Part shown: positions 41,902 to 52,900 of the stretch, one piece after another
Position numbering within the stretch: the first letter of the stretch is position 1
How the letters are laid out: every line of letters begins with the position of its first letter
From: Larimichthys crocea
Taxonomy: Eukaryota; Chordata; Actinopteri; Sciaenidae
Direction: 5' to 3'
Length of the DNA: 64,000 bases
Assembly: GCF_000972845.2 (NCBI RefSeq)
Contig: NC_040019.1
Span: forward strand, 11,733,001 to 11,797,000
Translations under genes and position numbers: made by a program
Notes under the pieces: model-generated
What the model saw: the letters and a program-made list of their open reading frames with translations, nothing else
Told to the model about the DNA's origin: nothing
The model's database searches: none

Positions 41902-43720
41902 TTAGTTGTTAAAGAAGGAAACCACTCTTCGTCGAATTCTGGAGAAGAATTTTCTGACATTCTGAAACTTCTTCTTCTGCACAGTAGGCTGAGTGGCAGC
42001 TGCAGCTCCATCAGTTGGGTCAACTACAGCTGAAGCTTTATCTTTACTGGCAATTGGTCCACCGTCAGTAAGTTCATAGATTTGAGCTGAAGTAGGAGCA
42101 GCACCAGACCACTACGCTCACTGACTCCATCATGACAGCTATTGATGGCTGATAATCCTGCCGACATATCAAAGTTGAAGATCTCGCCCTCTGAGTGTCC
42201 ATTACTTGAATCTTCACCACACAAACTAGGAGTAGGTGAAAGACTGTCTGAGTCTCCATCACTGGGATAACCGTAGACTGGCACAATATTGTCTTCATCG
42301 GTAAAAGAACATCTCATGCTGGATGGTTGTATAAGGTCTTCATCGGTTGAACTCTCAACATCTGCATTGTCAGCACTGGTGTGTGGATTTCCATCAGTGC
42401 TGCTGTCGTCAGAACAGTCTGCATTGTAAACACTCAAACTGTCTTCACTGATGCAGCTGTCAGTGTCTGAAGATCTGTCCTTCTCAGTGTGTTCATCTTC
42501 ACTTCTGTAATCTTCATCGTCTGTACCTCCATCACCATTACTCTCAATGTCGGCTTGTTCTGCACTGGAATTCTCAGGAATAGTTGGAGTCCATGCCACT
42601 GTCACTGAGAGAATTGTCTGATTCAACCAGATGTTTCAATTGGGAATAATACATGATCTGTGCCTCATCATCATGTGAGCTGGTGGCCATCACATCTACC
42701 AGATGAACCATTGAAATAAAAGGGTTCATTATGGCTTCCCTGGGAGTGGCTCTTGTCTGAGGATCCAGATTTAAACATGACTTCAGGAGGCCATCCTATC
42801 TTTGTACTCAACGTCCTTTCTTTCTTCTGGATAGCTTCGTACAGCATCATCCAAGTTCTCGTAGTCGAAAATCATACGCCTAATTTCTGGTTCGACACGT
42901 TATCTCTTCGTTATCGGATGACTTCAGTCTCCATCCTGGACTGCCGTCATTTTTCTTGCTGAAATATGTTGATGTGTATTTTCCAGCACTCAGCACGTGG
43001 TCTTCAGGCTGACCCAGCAGGTGCACTTTGGTTCTCATCAAATCATATGGACACTGATCAGGTAGGAGGTGGGCACCAAAATACATAAAGCTATCTGCCA
43101 TAACGCATCCCACTCCCCACATATCCATGGCTTCAGAGAGAGGGAGCCCTAAGCCCACCTCCAGAGCCTGATATGAAAGAGGCTGTATAATCTTTCTGAC
43201 CTGCACTTCACTCACTTGTTGGGCCAGTCCGAAGTCAATGAGCTTCAGCTTAAAAAGATGATTCTTGTGATTTACAAACATTATGTTATCCAGCTTCAAA
43301 TCCAAATGGAGGATTCCAATACTCTTCAGGGTATCAAATGCTATAAGGAGTTGGTGGGTTATAGGGCGAATTTCATTCAGATGCATTGTTCTCTGCTGCT
43401 TCATCATCACGTCCAACAGGCTCTTGTCCAGCATTTCAAAGGTCAGGCAGGAGAGGTTGTGAAACCTGAAACCTTCAAAGAATGCTACGATGTTGCTTTT
43501 GTCTTTATCCAGAGTCCTGATCGCTTGTAACATTTCCACTTAATTTTGAATGGAGTCCTCGTCATTGTCTTTGTGGATCTTCATTGCCACTTGCTTTCCT
43601 GTCATTAAATTGACACATTTGGCAACTTTGCCAAAAAATCCCTCACCACTGAAGTCCAGGTAATTACCAGGTAGCGTGTGTTGCTGCTGAACAGCACTGT
43701 ATTTATTCAATACATTTTAA
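41902..43720 (-). pseudogene. HIPK-like (homeodomain-interacting protein kinase family) kinase pseudogene
   Basis: Reading right to left, the kinase starts around NKYSAVQQQHTLPGNYLDFS. It has the glycine loop GEGFFGKV (43624-43647), the ATP-binding lysine in VAMKI, then a TAA stop at 43540-43542. After the stop come the catalytic loop HLDLKLDN, the metal-binding LIDFGLA and the C-lobe (SEAMDMWGVGCVMADSF). One-base shifts near 42897 and 42790 let the frame continue (EIRRMIFDYENLDDAVRSY, then GLLKSCLNLDPQTRATPREA). Further shifts near 42580 and 42100 lead through a serine/aspartate-rich tail to a basic end (NVRKFFSRIRRRVVSFFNN) and TAA at 41902-41904. Teleosts carry many HIPK-like genes of this kind. 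No intron is visible. Key catalytic residues survive, but one stop and about four shifts make it a pseudogene unless the sequence itself is wrong. Confidence 0.8.
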
Positions 43721-46300
43721 CTTTACGACGCTGTGGAGTGACTGTTTGGATCATCCTCCATCAGCTGTGCCGGTGAGTCACGGTAACATTGCTTCAATAG
43801 AGACCAAATAATCAATCGATAATGAAAATCTCACAGTAATTACAGGCCAAGATATATAAAATATACATATCACACTGAAGCAAACACATGAGAGTTGATT
43901 TAAAGCTTTATCACTTGCAGTTGTAGCAAACTATGACGTACAAAAATAAAAAAAACTTGAATAAAATAATTAATAAATAATAAAATCAAGATAATTAGAA
44001 TAAACATGAAAAAGTTTGATGTACACAAGTGATATTATTTTTATTTGAAATCACCTGTCTGAGGAAATTCTGTTTGATTTGATTATTTCAGACACTTTTA
44101 TTATTAAACATTAAAAACATATATTCTCCTCTCATATACATATATTCTCGAAAGACAGAAATATATTTATGTGACAATAAGAATGTGTGTGAGAGGGCCA
44201 GAATGAATTGTCTTGAACAGCCCCTCATATGATGGCCCTTGTGACGTACTGGGTGCTGGCTCTGTGTCACCCTTAGTAACAAACTTCAGCATTGACCCTG
44301 TTATAAAAAGAAATCCATCATACAAGCAGATTATTAAGATTTGTTTTGGTCTTGATGGTAAATTACACAATGAAATTAATGTAAATACTAGCCTCACAAA
44401 CATTAAAATGCAATGAATGGAAATATGACTACAGCTAATAATAATATTCATTATGATTTGATATTTCTATTTTTATGTACTTATTTTTTACATTTTGTAC
44501 TTAGGTTTTATATTCCTACACTGCTCTCCATTTCTCCATTATGGGTCAAATAAAGGATTATCTTAATTTATCTTATTTTATCTAAGCTTATATGACTGTT
44601 ATGGATTAAATTCACCAAGAGATGGCGACATTTTACCTCCATAAAAATAGCCCAAAACGTCTATTGATAGCATAGAATGATTAACTTGAGCCAACATACA
44701 ACCACTCAACAGAGCTGAATGTGTATACAGTTAACAAGACATTCAATAAATGATGAAAAAATTGGAAAATTGAATCTCCATTTCACATCTAGACAGAATT
44801 ATCCTCTCTTCTGTCTCATGATTAGCAGGCTAGCAGCTTATGCCACAAAGTTTTTCTTTTTTCTTTCAACAACATACCCACTTTCAAGTGAAGCACAAGG
44901 CCATCTCTACACCTGCATCCAAATGCCTGTCGGTATACCTAGCTATACTTACTTAGAGAGATTAGTGATTAGAGATTAGTACAGTGACACATTAGTAAAT
45001 ACATCACCTAACAGACATTTTCTCTGTATATTTTTATTTAGCCAAATTTCTTTGGGGTTGACGTGAAGTTCACAGTACTGTTGAGTTTCTTCAACTGAAG
45101 TTAATGAGTCACTAACAGGGAATATTTAAAAGGAAGTGCTTTAAAAACAGACAAATCTGAAAAAAAACATTTTTGGAAAACACAAGACAGTAATAGTTTG
45201 ACATTTTGAATCTGCCTTTTTGCTTTCTTAGAAGTTAGCTTAGCTTAGTTTAGCTTGTTGAACAGTAACAAAACCCAGAATAAGGCAGACATGGAAATAT
45301 AATACATTAACTATGTTTTCATGCATGTATAATCAGAATCAGAAATACTTTAATAATCCCAGGGGGAAATTATTTTTGTTACAATACTCCAGTATACAAA
45401 CAAACAAAAACAACATATGTAAAAAGTAACCATCTATTAAGAAAAAAAAAACTATATATATAAAGGGTATATAAAAGATCAAATCGCCTGAAAATCTTTT
45501 TGTTTTTGTTACTTAAAAATGATTATTTTATATCTACAGTGGGAGCGGGTCCTCTGTTATGTTGAAACACCATGTTTCTACAGACTGGGAGCGGGTCCTC
45601 TGTTATGTTGAAACACCATGTTTCTACAGACTGAACTAAATCCTGACTCTAGACAAGGGACCTTAAAGTTTGTTTCTCCTTTACACTAAGAAGGTGAGGG
45701 TGATGTGAGGAGATTGCAACACAGCTATTAGACCACTAGATGCAACTAAATTCTACACACTGGACCTTTAACACATTAGTTATTTATACAAAATGTAACA
45801 ACGATACACCGGTGTTACGAAGAGTTACGTGCCAGATTATTTCTTGATTCTATTACTGGATTACTTCCTTGAGTGTCTGCTCGTTGCCTGGCAACCCCAT
45901 AGTCACAGCAGGACTCCATGAAGTCACTACACAGCAGCTCAGAATAGTCCAGCACGTAAACACACCATACCACAAGTTCTTATACAGATTAAATCAACAA
46001 GATATGCTTGTTGGTGTTTGTGTTGTAATTTGTTACCAATGAGCAGAGTCAGGACCAGGCTAGCTCTTCGCTTTCCTTTCTTTACATTTACATTTATTCA
46101 TTTAGCTGAGGCTTTTATCTAAAACCATCTGATTAGTGGACAACCAGCTCTATCTCCTGAGCCACAGCTACTTTTGCGTGAAGATAAGATAATTGCTGGC
46201 TGTAGCCCCCTAATTTAAGTGGTATTCACCATTCTTTTGGCAGTAAAGCGAATAAGCCATTTCAAACAAAATGTCAAACAAGTCCTTACAGGATAAACAA
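43721..46300. other. Non-coding stretch upstream of plpp1 with decayed repeats
   Basis: A/T-rich sequence with a LINE-tail-like fragment at about 45328-45400 (CAGAAATACTTTAATAATCC then CAGGGGGAAATTATT), an exact tandem duplication at 45541-45632, a repeat tail ending TTCTACACACTGGACCTTTA (45775), a half copy of the palindromic family (45228-45275) and an ACATTTACATTT repeat start at 46084. No gene is visible. Confidence 0.6.
45541..45632 (+). repeat. Exact 46-bp tandem duplication
   Basis: The unit beginning GGGAGCGGGTCCTCTGTTAT and ending GTTTCTACAGACT occurs at 45541-45586 and again without change at 45587-45632. Complete identity implies a recent event, or an assembly artefact at a repeat. 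Confidence 0.95.
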
Positions 46301-46880
46301 GGAATCGCTGAAGTTTGAAGTCAAGACTCGCATTTCCGACATTTCCGCTAGCACTTAAATGCAGCACCAGGCCCACCGCTGCGGTCGCCCTTTGGAGCTT
46401 TCCGGGTGTCCTTCACACACATCCGCCTACCGGACAGGTGTTCGCCCGAAATGCCCGTCCCTCCGGTGACAGAGAGTGTTTGTTTTCTTTAACAGCTGTA
46501 AAAATATATATATATGTACCATGAGAGACGTGCGGAGGTATCGACTCTGCTGCAGTTCAACACCGCTCCCCAAAAACAACAACAACAACACCAGCAGCAG
46601 CAGCCGCCGCCGCAGTGAGACGCATTATTTCTCCTCTTGACGTGCGCTTTCCTGCAGCTCGGGTGGTCTTGCTTGTACCGTACAAAAGGGCGTCGACTTT
46701 CCCGTTGTGTGTTTACAACATTCGCTGTCGGGAATTTTTTTGATCTCACGCAAGATCGGAAACAAATACAGCAGCAGCAGTAACGACATCCCAAGGAGGA
46801 GCATCATCCCCCTGGTGTTTATTACAGGGGAGGACGCGCCGCAAACCAGGGACTCGAGTCAGAGACAGACGAGAGCAAAC
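46300..46880 (+). promoter_or_regulatory. plpp1: Probable promoter and 5' UTR of plpp1
   Basis: The 550 bp before the plpp1 ATG are richer in G+C and CpG than the flanks (for example CCACCGCTGCGGTCGCCC, GCCGCCGCCGCAG), as expected of a CpG-type vertebrate promoter. A compound CAA/CAG/CCG triplet run lies at 46571-46614 and an AT run at about 46502-46514. The transcription start cannot be fixed from sequence alone. An upstream ATG opens at 46519, but its frame is short. Confidence 0.45.
46571..46614. repeat. Compound CAA/CAG/CCG trinucleotide repeat in the plpp1 5' region
   Basis: About five ACA/CAA units, then five CAG units, then three CCG units in direct succession, about 270 bp before the start codon. 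Confidence 0.85.
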
Positions 46881-46938
46881 ATGTTCGAGACCAAAGGAAT
46901 CCCCTTTGTCCTGCTGGACTTGGCATGTCTTATTCTAG
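46881..46938 (+). CDS. plpp1: plpp1 coding exon 1
   Basis: Encodes [19 protein letters not shown], the N-terminus and start of the first membrane segment, ending in phase 1 (CTAG|GTATGT). It corresponds to human MFDKTRLPYVALDVLCVLL. Confidence 0.95.
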
Positions 46939-49900
46939 GTATGTATTTAAACTCATTTTACAGCCCGCCGTGGACTGTTTGCTGCTTCTGTTATTGATAT
47001 AAGCCGATTTGTGACCTGATATAATCCTTCTGTTCGGATATTTAACAGCTTGCCATCACGTGAAGGGAGTGGTGAATGTTAGCCCACGAGTGTGATATTA
47101 CTGGGGCTTTAACACTATTTTATTTTAACCTCTAACAATACGTGTTATGTCCTATCTGTGTAGTATCTTTACAGGTAGGACGAGGCGTTACTTCAGTTTA
47201 GCCCCAATGCATAAAAAATGACCTGTTCTTTGTTTCCATTGTGTGCAAATGAAGTGCCAACGTCTCAACGTTTCACATGCAACAAATGCTAAGTAATGAG
47301 TAATTTTCCAGTGTGCAACCATTTGTAATAATACACTATAAAAGCCAATAATTCTTATCATCATTCTCACATCAATTATATCCAGTTAATAGCTTTGTTA
47401 TATAATGTTTTCATTGAAATATGTAGTCACTTAATTCCTCCTAAATAGTTAAAAGCTACATTTAGACAACTAATTTAAATAAGTGTTAGAAATGGCATTA
47501 CTGCCTTACACTTTATGTAAGCACATGTTCTCCTCTGAAGCTCCAAAATCATTACAGGGAAGACACCTATACTCATATCTTGCCTGAAACTGAATAATAA
47601 ATGAAATGTCTCCTAACTGTACAGTATATTGGCTCATATCACCAGTCAGTTAGATCTGGGAAAAAAAAAAAACCCAGTTCCAAATACGAAACATCTGAAA
47701 TTGCGGTGACACCCACAAAATGTACGCCGTCTCAGCCTCTTTCAAAGTCTTTACATTTGAATATATGAATCATTGCGTTAGTGCTCGTGAGGCTGTACTG
47801 TTTCAGTTTTGCAGTGTAGGCACAGGCGTCGTCTGGGACTTTACTGCTTTTTAAACCTGATTATGAATGATTGATACGTTCCATGACTCATAAATTTATA
47901 GCTCCCCTCAGCATAGCTTAAAATGACTGTAGGGTTAAATCAAAGATATTTTAAAACACATCATTTAGAATAATAATTTGTGACTGATGTAGTTTTCCAT
48001 ACAAATCTATATTCTTAAAATGACATTTAGTCCTTGTTCCTCGTCGAAACATCCAGATTATGAATATTTAAAACATGGTTACATTTCAAAGACTCATTTT
48101 GTAAGTGCAGCTCTGTGTGCTGTCTGAATGACTGACGCAGAAGGAAACTCGATTATTGTGCTAATGACACAGACTATTAGATTGTAACCCAGTGTCTGTG
48201 ATAGTCTGACATTTTCAGGAGGCTGTTTTCAGCAGTCATGCATTGCCGCATGTTACAGAACATGCAAATACATGTAGTGAGGTTATGTTTATAAGAGCAC
48301 AGCTCGGTGTGCAGGAGGAGAGGAGGCCTGTCCTGATATGCGTGCTCCTCTTATTTAATTAGTTTTTTTTAACACATTACATTACATTACATTGCATTGC
48401 ATTTAGCAGACGCTTTTAGCCAAAGCGACTTACAGAGGAGGACATAAGCTGAGAAAGGTGTAAAGGAGCACAGAGTAGTTGTTAGTTTTGTTAGGCAGGG
48501 AAGCATTCTCGAAACAGAAAGGTTTTTACAAGTTTTTTAAAGGTCGAAAGGGATGTTGCTGTTCTTGTAGCCGTTGGTAGGTCATTCCACCATTTGGAGA
48601 CGACCACAACTACTGGGCAGACATCCAATGAGTCTTGATAAAAGTGCATTGCAAAGTGTATTCATGTTTAAATGTCCATCTGTATGTGTGTGTTTGTCCC
48701 TTGGTTGCACAGTTATCATTTCACTGCTGTTTAGTACAGTTAGAAAGTGACTTGGGGGTCCTGCCCTCGGCTTGTGTGCGTTTCTGTGCCGACCTTTTGG
48801 CATTTCCAGCTGTTGTAGCCAGTCAACTTAGGGTGGCACAGCTGACGGTGTCAACAGCTGCAGAAACGGCAGACAGAACAGAAATGCCTGACTGAATTAA
48901 ACAGTAGTTTATAGGACATTTGTCAAGGTGTACTTCATGCCATGTGGTGGCTTGTTAATGTGCATTATAGCTCAATAATAGACACTCATTTTCTGCTTGA
49001 ACGGACGAACAACTGTGGCTTTTCTCCACTATACAATGAGCTTAACGGGCCAAACAACCAGAGAAATGACAGCAGCATTATATTCAGACTTTAAACTGTC
49101 AAAGCCTGTTAACCTAATCTGTTATCTTTATGGCATTTTATCTATAGGGAGCGCTTAGCTATGTTCACAGCTCCTTTCACAGCATTGTGAGTCAGTGCTC
49201 AAACAAAATAAAGCTTTTTCAGTCCACCCTGCTGAAAAACTGCCCAAGAATAACATCATTTTTATGGAGTCATGAAGTCCCTGTTGTTGAGTGTCTTTAT
49301 TGTGTGTAGTGCGAAATGTTTGCAGAATATCTGACTTCAATTATGCATATTTTCTCAGTGTTAAATGATATGACGGGCAATATTTTGCAAATCACATGCA
49401 AAGACCAAAACTAACAATGATCCTGTGACAGATATTGTCAACGTAGCCTGATGTAGCTTTACATGACATGCTCATGACAATAAACATGGATGAGTACAAC
49501 CCAAATTTACAGAGAAAATAGTGTTTTTAAAGACTTATGTCATATTATGTAGGACCAAATGTGGTGTTGTAATGTATTGAGAGACAGACTTTGTTGTCAT
49601 TGTTGGTTTCGGTCTTTTAATTATTTTGAACGTAATAGTAACAAATGGAACAAAGCCAGTCATATTCTTTAACCGCACTGCTAGAAAGGTTGGGTTCTTT
49701 ATCTCTGTCACAAAGATTTCAAATCTTTAATTCGGCAGAAAGATGACAGATTTCAAGATCTCAACATTTGTCTCGTCACCCTCACTTTCCTTTTACCTCC
49801 CCCCCTCTTTGACCTCTCCCCCCTGATCTCTCCGTTCACAGGAGGTCTGCCTCTGGCGGCCTTTAACCTGGGTAAGATCCGTCCCTATCAGAGGGGCTTT

Positions 49901-52900
49901 TTCTGTAACGACGACAGCATCAAGTACCCTTTCCACCACAGCACTATCACCTCCACAGTGCTCTACACTGTGGGCTTCACCTTGCCCATTAGCTGCGTAA
50001 GTAGCAGTCCAGGTTCGACAGCAGTCACATGACCTGTCTCGTGGCAGACAAGTTGACTCGCAGGTGTAAATAATAACTTTAAAGCATTCCAGGGTGTGCT
50101 GAGGCCTCACGCTCTGCTATGATGCACGTTGGTTTACTGGCACACCTACATGCGAAAGCAGCCATTAGTATTGTTATCAGCTGCACTTTTCCTGTGATGG
50201 CAAGTCAAAATGTATGCTGCGAGAAAGGTCTGGGATTGATACAGCTTTCCAGTGCCTTTTTTTTTAGGATTTATTATCTTGTTTCACAACAAGATCATAT
50301 TCTGAATTTCTGTTATAATAGCACAGCTACCTGTTATTGAAAACAGATATGTACAGTGTATTTTATTTAGTTCTACTACTGTTTCCCATCTCAGTGTGAG
50401 GCTTGTGTTCACTGGCATCAGCGCTTACAGTTGTGTATCAAAAAGCTAAAGGCACAGGAGGATGTCCACTTAAAACAAAATGAAATCAGCTAAAGCTGAG
50501 GACTGTTTCTGAAGGTTTGAATCGTCCTATAGGTCAATGTTTAGTTTCCTAACATTTTTATTATTTTCAATGTGTAGTCCAACTCACATATAAGTCAACC
50601 TTACACCCAAAACATGAATCAATCCAGCCACAGCGATAGAAAATTAGCAGTTTTGCTATTTCTACTTAAAAAAAAAAAAAAAAGAATAAAGTATGGCTAA
50701 TATGAAGCAAGGCCAGGCCTTTTCTTTTGATAATCTTGTTTTTAATGTTAGTTTATTAGATAAACGTTCTATTTCTGTTGTTAATTAATGTAACAGACAT
50801 GCAGGCTGCGTGCTGTGTTCCTCTGCTCCTTAAAATAGCTGGAATGCACTTCTGGAATAGAGCGATTGTTTTTGGAGGTCGACAGAGGCAACACAGTGCT
50901 GCTGCTGTGTATGCGTCCGTCTTCCTTGGTTTATTGTTTTGTGGTGTCACTGATTTATCACTTCCATCCCTGTCCGTGGTCTTCAATGTGTTGCGAGTAA
51001 TCATAACCCCAATACAAAACGCTCTTTCAAAATGTTATTGTAGTGTAATTTTTAATACGTCTCTTCAACGTTCACTGCCTGCCAAAGGAAGCTGTGGGAG
51101 GATATGTGGGAATTTAGAGCTGGAAAGTTCGTTTCAGAGAGAAAGAAGACAAGTGAATGAGAAAGTGTGTGTCTTGGTCACGTCTGTTTCTTCTTGCTGT
51201 CTGACAGCTTTTGCTTTCTGTGGGTTTGGTTGGCGAGTGCTCATTAACCTGCTCGGAAATGTCATTGTGGTGCTCTTTCTCTTTTAACATCCACTCCAGT
51301 GTCAACATTTAACACTTTAACCATTAATATCTGCACCTTTAAAGCTCCTGAAAGCTGGCGGAGGACGCCGCCGCCTCCTTCAGAGGATGCTACGTTTGGT
51401 GTGATCCTCTCACATGGCTTTGCACAGGCATGCAGGGTTGCATCGTGGATAGGGGCCCGAGGTCCAATGACATGATCTTGTAACCTGTATCTTTTCCCTG
51501 TTTTTTCTCCCATTGCTTCTCTGCTAGCTGGACTCCCATTTGCTATACTCACTGCACAACACAGTCCTTTCCACCGAGGCTTTTTCTGTAACGATGATTC
51601 AATCAAGTACCCCTATAAAGAAGACACCATTTCCTATCAGTTGTTAGGAGGTGTTATGATTCCCGTCACAGTACTCACTGTAAGTGCATCTGTTTTGTTT
51701 TCTGCTAACAGTTCTCTTTATGCCATCTTCCTCCTTTAATTATATGATGCTTATCTTATCCACTTTTACACTCTTAATCCATGATTGCTGCTAAATACAT
51801 TATTAGGTAATAATGTATGTGATTCTGCTCACATAAGCTGCCATTAACTTTGAATTAATTTGCTAACTGCATGTTGTAGAAAATGTTTTCCAAAACATTT
51901 GGAAGATTAAGGACTGAAGTGAACTTTTATTTTGAAAGTTAGCAGGCATAAATTAGTCTGAAGCCGCAGCCACGGTTTGCAGAAAGATACTAAATATGGC
52001 AGTATCTTGTGAAAGTCTTCACAAGCAGCGCAGCGGTAACCTCGGTCAGCTGATGCTAAATGGAATTGAAAAAATGTGATGGCACATAAAGAGCCTACAA
52101 CTGAGACTCAATCAAGTCGGTATGTAAACAGTGAAAATATCCTTTTACAAAAGGTTTCTGTACTGCAGCTTTGAGAATTAAAACAAGCAGACTTCCCAGA
52201 GGTGTTAGTTCTCCCATTAAAAACTTTTAGAGACACAGATAGCAGAGCGGGAGCAATAAGGGTCTGTTGCTGACTTTCATGTGAGACAAATATAAGCCCT
52301 CTGGGCATGTTATCTGATGTCAGAGACATTCATCTGCACAGAGGAATTCATAAGTCACGTCCTCTGACAGACAATGAACATGTACGATCAAGATGAAATA
52401 CACAAAAAAATACTGGACTATGCTCCTTTTGAAACTGAGTGCACTAAATCACAAAAATACCAAAATCTCAGAGTGCAATTCCACTTTTCTGATTACATTA
52501 CTTATGAGCAAAAACTAGTCAGCAACTTTGCTAACAGCCAAACATCAAGCAAGTGCCACAACACAAGACATAGCAGCCAGCTAATATTACTTACTAGTCC
52601 AACAGCAAGCAAAGCTCTCGCCTAAACACCCAACAACTAAATGTCATCCCCAGATTTCCCAGATCTGCCATTACGTCCATAGAGGCTGCTGAGTCTCTAA
52701 AGCTCTGGTTCTGGCACGACACTGCCTCCGCTCACCGTCCGTATTTCCCCACGGCCCGGACCTGTAACCCTCCTCTTTCCGATGGTCCAAAATAGTCCTC
52801 TCAGTCCAGGACAGCCCGGCTAACAAACTGACATAATGCTCACTAACAGCAGCTATAGTTTGCAGCAGTCGTGTGGCTCGGTACCGTAAAGCGTTGCGCA

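Larger units (their letters stand above)
31375..46300. other. Intergenic repeat island between csgalnact1 and plpp1
   Basis: About 15 kb with no intact gene. In order it holds a common vertebrate-type repeat fragment (31482-31665), SINE copy 2 (32590-32770), a dispersed repeat beginning with an ACATT run (33053-33520), an unidentified coding remnant (33810-34130), a broken hAT transposase (35738-37741), a non-autonomous hAT element (38234-39444), a composite hAT-like element (40403-41085), a hAT-like terminus (near 41617), a broken HIPK-like kinase gene (41902-43720) and assorted short repeats (43.8-46.3 kb). Base composition changes abruptly at several element borders: the hAT interiors are CpG-rich against A/T-rich surroundings. 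Confidence 0.75.

Noticed and set aside
44167..44451. Minus-strand frame containing KGDTEPAPSTSQGPSYEGL
   Set aside because: The phrase hints at the start of a transposase-type protein, but it is too short and isolated to call.
50778..51287. Open frame of 169 codons between plpp1 exons 2a and 2b
   Set aside because: No recognisable domain and no usable splice sites joining it to plpp1. Best read as chance within an intron.
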